From positions 1 through 37,130 of IMG/VR virus record IMGVR_UViG_3300033182_000891: DNA of 37,130 bases; one strand, written 5' to 3'. The position numbers and the translations under genes were made by a program. The notes beneath the pieces were generated by a model. It was not told where the DNA came from and ran no database searches. It saw nothing but the letters and a program-made list of their open reading frames with translations. The stretch is from a virus. Each line of letters starts with the position of its first letter. Position 1 is the first letter of the stretch. Shown one piece after another: positions 33,179-37,130 of the stretch.

Positions 33179-34612
33179 ATGCCAATAAGTAAAATCGGTT
33201 CAAAGGGTGTAAAAGACGCAGAATTAACAGCTGATGATTTAGCCCCAGGTACAATTACCAATGCAAAATTAGCAGACGCTACTATTGAAAATGCTAAATT
33301 AGCAGGTTCAATTGCAAATGACAAACTTGCAAATACAACAATTACAATTAATGGAACAGCTATTGCTCTAGGAGCAAGCGGTGACATTGTTGCAGGTACC
33401 GATTGGCAAGCAGTTGTAACTGCTGATGGTTCTACTACTACAACAGCAAGTGCTGGACAAGGTTATTTTATTGACACAACAAGTGCGACTCATACAATTA
33501 ATTTACCAGCGTCACCATCACAAGGTGATGAAGTACATATTATTGATTATGCTGGTACTTTTGGAACAAACAATGTTACCGTAGGTAGAAACGGAAGTAA
33601 TATAGATTCTGTAGCTGTTAATGGAACACTTGCTACAAATAGATTAAATGCAAGATTTGTTTATGTTGATTCAACAAGAGGTTGGACAGCTGTTTTTGAT
33701 AAGGCTTCAACAAGTTATGGTGCTACATTTATTTCAGCCACAGGTGGTACAGTAACCACATCTGGCAATTACAAAATTCACTCTTTCACATCTTCAGGAT
33801 GTTTTGTTGTAAGTTCAGTAGGTAATCCAGCAGGTTCAACTTCAGTTGACTATCTAGTTATTGCTGGCGGAGGTGGCGGCGGCGCTGGTATTCCTAATGA
33901 CGGTGGCGGCGGTGGTGGTGCCGGCGGTGCAAGAATGTCCGATGGAACTACTACTGGATGTTATTCTGCTAGTCCATTAGGTCCTGGTGCTCCTGCTATT
34001 TCAGTTTCAGCAACAACTTATCCAATTACAGTAGGTGGAGGTGGTTCTCTCGGTTCTGGTGTTCCTGGCGGACAAGGTTCAAAAGGTTCAAATTCAGTTT
34101 TTAGTACAATTACATCAACAGGTGGAGGAGGCGGTGACGCCGCTAATACACCTGCTACTTCAGATACAACAGGTGGTTCAGGTGGCGGTTCTCATCAACA
34201 AGGACCAGGCGGAGGTTTATTTGAAGGTAATACTCCACCAGTAAGTCCACCTCAAGGAAATCCGGGTGGTGCTAACGCAGCTACACCAAATGGTGGTGGA
34301 GGCGGAGGTGCTGGAGCTGCTGGGCAACTTGCTCAACCAGCAAGTGGTGGTTATGGAGGTATTGGAATAAGTAATTCAATCACAGGCTCTTCAGTAGATT
34401 ATGCTGGTGGCGGTGGTGGAGGAGGTTCTCCATCCAGAGGTTATCCTGACGCTAAAGGCGGAGGTCCTAGTGGAGGATATGGAGCTGGTAATGCTGACTC
34501 TTCTCCAAGACCAGGTACTGCTAACACAGGCGGCGGCGGTGGAGGAGGTTCCGACAATGCTGGTGGAAATGGCGGTTCAGGTGTTGTGATTATAAGATAC
34601 AAATACCAATAA
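33179..34612 (+). CDS. Glycine-rich adhesin-like tail fibre protein, copy H
   Basis: 477 residues, separated from the other copies by the neck genes. The N-terminus (MPISKIGSKGVKDAELTADD, then APGTITNAKLADATIENAKL) and beta domain (DWQAVVTADGST, INLPASPSQGDEVHIIDYAG) are closest to copy A; 58 bases (33500-33557) are identical to 2076-2133. The next part is closest to copy B, with 48 bases (33734-33781) identical to 13202-13249. The glycine region starts at VDYLVIAGGGG (223); NTPPVSP is at 351-357; the end is GGSGVVIIRYKYQ with the GCF subtype. H is thus a mosaic of A-type and B-type sequence. It directly precedes an operon of three predicted oxygenases. Confidence 0.75.
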   Translation: MPISKIGSKGVKDAELTADDLAPGTITNAKLADATIENAKLAGSIANDKLANTTITINGTAIALGASGDIVAGTDWQAVVTADGSTTTTASAGQGYFIDTTSATHTINLPASPSQGDEVHIIDYAGTFGTNNVTVGRNGSNIDSVAVNGTLATNRLNARFVYVDSTRGWTAVFDKASTSYGATFISATGGTVTTSGNYKIHSFTSSGCFVVSSVGNPAGSTSVDYLVIAGGGGGGAGIPNDGGGGGGAGGARMSDGTTTGCYSASPLGPGAPAISVSATTYPITVGGGGSLGSGVPGGQGSKGSNSVFSTITSTGGGGGDAANTPATSDTTGGSGGGSHQQGPGGGLFEGNTPPVSPPQGNPGGANAATPNGGGGGGAGAAGQLAQPASGGYGGIGISNSITGSSVDYAGGGGGGGSPSRGYPDAKGGGPSGGYGAGNADSSPRPGTANTGGGGGGGSDNAGGNGGSGVVIIRYKYQ

Positions 34613-34619
34613 TAACTAA

Positions 34620-34636
34620 CAGGATTGTATATCCTG
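34620..34636 (+). other. Short inverted repeat between fibre H and the oxygenase operon
   Basis: CAGGAT (34620-34625) pairs with ATCCTG (34631-34636) around a 5-base loop. No T-run follows, so it is at best a weak terminator; it sits just upstream of the sigma70-type promoter and could mark the end of the late transcript. Confidence 0.4.
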
Positions 34637-34639
34637 GCA

Positions 34640-34668
34640 TTGACTAAATAATATACATATGATATACT
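34640..34668 (+). promoter_or_regulatory. Sigma70-type promoter (TTGACT, 17 bases, TATACT)
   Basis: TTGACT at 34640-34645 and TATACT at 34663-34668 are each one base from consensus and are spaced by exactly 17 bases. The predicted start near 34675 lies 18 or so bases before the ATG at 34693, with GAGGAAG in the leader. Such host-type promoters drive early genes in T4-like phages, so the oxygenase operon may be expressed early or at all times, unlike the surrounding late genes. Confidence 0.65.
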
Positions 34669-34692
34669 AAGTGAAACGAGGAAGATTATAAA

Positions 34693-35364
34693 ATGAATTT
34701 ACAAAATTATTATTACTACTTTCAATCAGCATTAACACCAAAATTTGTTGACGATATTGTAGAATACGGCAAACAACATACTGCTGAAATGGCCGTAACA
34801 GGTAGTGCCAACGATAAAGGCATGAAAGACGACAAAGGCAAGTTAACAAAAAAAGCCGTAAAAAATATTCAGCAAAAGCGTAAATCAGATATTGTTTGGA
34901 TGAACGATACATGGATTTACAAAGAAATTCACCCCTACATACACGAAGCAAATCAAAAGGCAGGCTGGAACTTTGATTGGGACTGGTCAGAGTCTTGTCA
35001 ATTTACAAAGTATGGTGTAGGTCAATATTATGGCTGGCATTGTGATAGTTGGGATAAACCTTATTCAAGGCCACCACTAGAAGACGGTACTAGACCTATT
35101 GACCATGGTAAAATTAGAAAATTATCAGTAACAATTTCTCTTTCACATCCAGACGAATATGCGGGTGGTAATTTAGAATTTGATTTTAGAAATCAAGTTG
35201 ATTGGGAAAATAATAAAAAAGCAAAAATCAAATCTTGTGATGAGATTAGACCAAGAGGTTCAATCATTGTCTTTCCAAGTTTTGTCTGGCACAGAGTTGC
35301 GCCAGTAACCAAGGGAACTAGATATTCGTTAGTCATTTGGAATCTAGGTTACCCATTTAGATAG
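34693..35364 (+). CDS. 2OG-Fe(II) oxygenase, prolyl 4-hydroxylase-like
   Basis: 223 residues. CQFTKYGVGQYYGWHCDSWD (102-121) gives the iron ligands H116 and D118; H200 in VFPSFVWHRV is the distal ligand and R210 in GTRYSLVIW the likely 2-oxoglutarate-binding residue. KLSVTISLSHPDEYAGGNLE (143-162) is the typical P4H/PiuC-family strand pair. All catalytic residues are present, so an active hydroxylase is expected: it would use 2-oxoglutarate, O2 and Fe(II). The substrate is unknown; a protein proline is plausible from the family and from its place 80 bases after a glycine-rich fibre gene. First gene of a three-gene operon behind a sigma70-type promoter. Confidence 0.85.
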   Translation: MNLQNYYYYFQSALTPKFVDDIVEYGKQHTAEMAVTGSANDKGMKDDKGKLTKKAVKNIQQKRKSDIVWMNDTWIYKEIHPYIHEANQKAGWNFDWDWSESCQFTKYGVGQYYGWHCDSWDKPYSRPPLEDGTRPIDHGKIRKLSVTISLSHPDEYAGGNLEFDFRNQVDWENNKKAKIKSCDEIRPRGSIIVFPSFVWHRVAPVTKGTRYSLVIWNLGYPFR

Positions 35365-35373
35365 GAGTATATA

Positions 35374-36069
35374 ATGGCAGTATATAGTGACCCGAACACG
35401 GCTAAAATAGATGAATATTTTAAAACGCCAGTATGGGTATTTGAAAAACCTGAATGGGTGGACAAAGTAAACAGAGCGTGTGATAAACACATTAAAGAGG
35501 CTTACAATAGAGATAAGCCTAAAATGAAAGAACGAGAAAAAGAATGGGGCAAAGCCGACTATAAAAAAATGGGCGACCATGGTTGGTCTTATCATTCTGG
35601 TCCTTTACAAGGCGACCCTAAATTAAAAGAGTTACACGATTGGGTTGGCCAAACAGCTTGGAATTTTTTAGATTGGCAAGGTTTTGATTTAAAAGATTAC
35701 ACAATGTTTTTTACAGAATCTTGGGTACAAGAATTTTCAAAAAAAGGCGGTGGTCATCATAACTCTCATGTTCATTGGGATAATCATGTATCAGCATTTT
35801 ATTATTTAAAGTGTTCTAAAAAAACATCTATACCTATCTTTCACGACCCACGAGCAGGCGCAATGATGACTAAGTTGCCTGAGAAAGATAAAAAAAAGGT
35901 AACTCATGCTAGTAATGCTGTTCATTATGTTCCAAAACCTGGAACACTTATTTTTATACCGGCCTACATAGCACACGAATACGGAATTGACAATGGTTTA
36001 GATGAGTTTAGATTTATTCATTTTAACCTACAAGCAGTTAGAAACATGGTATTACAAGGAGTAAAATAA
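35374..36069 (+). CDS. 2OG-Fe(II) oxygenase, TIGR02466-like
   Basis: 231 residues. The centre GGGHHNSHVHWDNHVSAFYYL has the H-x-H...S-x-x-YYL pattern of TIGR02466-type oxygenases; H134-x-D136 (or H132) and the distal H201 in IPAYIAHEYG are likely iron ligands, and R213 in EFRFIHFNL the 2-oxoglutarate contact. Residues 1-110 are a helical N-terminal part. It differs clearly from the enzyme just upstream, so the three oxygenases are not recent duplicates of each other. AGGAG precedes the ATG by 4 bases; the stop overlaps the next ATG (TAATG), giving tight coupling. Substrate unknown. Confidence 0.75.
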   Translation: MAVYSDPNTAKIDEYFKTPVWVFEKPEWVDKVNRACDKHIKEAYNRDKPKMKEREKEWGKADYKKMGDHGWSYHSGPLQGDPKLKELHDWVGQTAWNFLDWQGFDLKDYTMFFTESWVQEFSKKGGGHHNSHVHWDNHVSAFYYLKCSKKTSIPIFHDPRAGAMMTKLPEKDKKKVTHASNAVHYVPKPGTLIFIPAYIAHEYGIDNGLDEFRFIHFNLQAVRNMVLQGVK

Positions 36070-36770
36070 TGACACCTGCTTTTAAGAAAAATAACTATAT
36101 GGTCATAAGAAAGGCAATTGACCCTAAAATTGCTGAGTTTGTAATGAACTATTTTATGATGAAACGACAAGTGGCTCGTACAATGTTTGATGAAAGATTT
36201 ATTTCACCATTTACGACAGAATGGGGAGTTTGGAATGACCAACAAGCACCTGATACTTATTCTCATTATGCGGATGTAGCAATGGAAACTTTATTACTTA
36301 AAGTACAACCAAGAATGGAAAAAGAAACAGGTCTTAAATTAATTCCTACTTATGCTTATGCTCGTATCTATAAAAACGGAGATATTTTACATAGACATAA
36401 AGATAGATTTAGTTGTGAAATTTCTACAACAATGAATCTAGGTGGTGATAAATGGCCAATTTATATTGAACCAAATCCTAAAAAAGGCGGCCATTTAAAA
36501 AATAAAGATGGTTCTCAAGGTGAATATAAATCTGATTATACAGATGGTGTAAAAGTAGAATTAAAACCTGGTGATATGTTAGTTTACAAAGGTAACATTT
36601 GTGAACATTGGAGAGACCAATTTGCTGGACAAGATTGTGTTCAGGTCTTTTTACATTATAATAATGCAAAGACAAAAGGGTCAAAACAAAATATGTTTGA
36701 TGGTAGAAAACATTTAGGTTTGCCGTCTTGGTGGAAAGGTAAAGTTGACCACACAAATACGGAAATCTAA
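36069..36770 (+). CDS. 2OG-Fe(II) oxygenase, third of operon
   Basis: 233 residues. ARIYKNGDILHRHKDRFSCEISTT (98-121) gives H110-x-D112; H180 in NICEHWRDQF is the distal ligand and the strand VQVFLHY follows. LKPGDMLVYKG (165-175) is the usual strand before the distal His. The pattern matches phage oxygenases common in marine T4-like genomes. The 2-oxoglutarate-binding basic residue is less clear (R182 is a candidate). It starts inside the stop of the previous gene. A short gap then leads to gp16, so the operon transcript may continue into the terminase genes. Confidence 0.75.
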   Translation: MTPAFKKNNYMVIRKAIDPKIAEFVMNYFMMKRQVARTMFDERFISPFTTEWGVWNDQQAPDTYSHYADVAMETLLLKVQPRMEKETGLKLIPTYAYARIYKNGDILHRHKDRFSCEISTTMNLGGDKWPIYIEPNPKKGGHLKNKDGSQGEYKSDYTDGVKVELKPGDMLVYKGNICEHWRDQFAGQDCVQVFLHYNNAKTKGSKQNMFDGRKHLGLPSWWKGKVDHTNTEI

Positions 36771-36778
36771 ATATTACT

Positions 36779-37130
36779 ATGGCACTAGAGGACAAAGTAA
36801 ATGAAATTTTAGGTTTAGAACCGGCTAAAACTCCGACTGAAAAGAAAGAGTTTCAGCCGCCTGTACCTAGAAAGGAAGATAAAAACAATCCTGACATTGA
36901 TAATGACCATAAGTATAGTAGAGAAAATTACTATAACTTAATTGAAAAAGGACAAGAAGCAATTGAAGGTATATTAGATGTTGCAAAAGAAGGCCAACAT
37001 CCTAGAGCATATGAAGTAGCAGGTAACTTAATTAAAAGTGTTGCTGATACTGTTGATAAATTACAAGATTTAAATAAAAAATTAAAAGACTTAAAAGAAT
37101 TGCCTAAAACAGCCAACGCAAATATTAAAA
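36779..37130 (+). CDS. 16: gp16 small terminase subunit (3' truncated by window)
   Basis: 117 residues visible from the ATG at 36779; the frame is open to the window end. HKYSRENYYNLIEKGQEAIE (44-63), GILDVAKEGQHPRAYEVAGN and LIKSVADTVDKLQDLNKKLK correspond to the T4 gp16 core (YSRSNLYNIIERGQEAL, HPRAYEV, DKLMDLH). The small terminase recognises or gates DNA for packaging and stimulates the large subunit gp17, which should follow beyond the window. No clear ribosome site is seen; TAAATATT precedes the ATG. Confidence 0.85.
   Translation, partial: MALEDKVNEILGLEPAKTPTEKKEFQPPVPRKEDKNNPDIDNDHKYSRENYYNLIEKGQEAIEGILDVAKEGQHPRAYEVAGNLIKSVADTVDKLQDLNKKLKDLKELPKTANANIK

Noticed and set aside
34693-36770. 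The three adjacent oxygenases as recent tandem duplicates
   Set aside because: Their sequences around the iron ligands and their N-terminal halves differ strongly (GWHCD, HVHWD, HRHKD), so they are separate families brought together.
1-37130. CRISPR array, tRNA or rRNA genes
   Set aside because: No regularly spaced direct repeats with unique spacers, and no intergenic gap large enough (all under about 85 bases) that looks like a tRNA. Repetition is protein-coding.

Overview
The window looks like part of the late (virion) gene block of a marine T4-like myovirus, most like cyanophages or SAR11 (pelagi)phages. It is AT-rich by eye, and every gene I accept lies on the + strand. Genes are tightly packed, often with 1-base TAATG overlaps, and several carry T4-type late promoter words (TATAAATA or NATAAATA). 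No intergenic gap exceeds about 80 bases. The host cannot be named from this sequence.

The backbone follows T4 gene order: end of a large baseplate-region protein (3-938), gp8 baseplate wedge (3256-4716), a giant DUF4815-type structural protein (4728-10994), then gp13 (28896), gp14 (30279), gp15 (32358) and the start of gp16, the small terminase subunit (36779 to window end). Where T4 carries genes 9-12 and wac, between gp8 and gp13, this phage has the giant protein followed by about 18 kb of fibre-like genes. I recognise no homologues of T4 9, 11, 12 or wac.

The striking content is eight paralogous glycine-rich adhesin-like proteins (1761, 12812, 14163, 15518, 16892, 20953, 22439, 33179). 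Each has a variable N-terminus, a conserved beta domain (WQ..VTAD...LPAS), a polyglycine-type region containing an invariant NTPPVSP motif, and a GGSG-VV-IRY end. Around them are other fibre-like proteins assembled from shared short beta modules. Near-identical DNA tracts between distant copies suggest gene conversion.

Four predicted 2OG-Fe(II) oxygenases (20361, 34693, 35374, 36069) sit directly beside glycine-rich fibre genes. The last three form one operon behind a good sigma70-type promoter. My main hypothesis is that this phage encodes a fibre-modification system in which the oxygenases hydroxylate the fibres, with the invariant TPPVSP prolines as candidate sites. The genes and motifs are visible in the sequence; the enzyme-substrate link is inference.

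Two GIY-YIG homing endonucleases (18291, 29707) and one nuclease-less NUMOD3 remnant (31930) sit between late genes, each ending in a TAATG overlap with the next gene. The neck protein gp14 is about twice its T4 length because it holds a LamG/lectin-like domain flanked by a duplicated motif.
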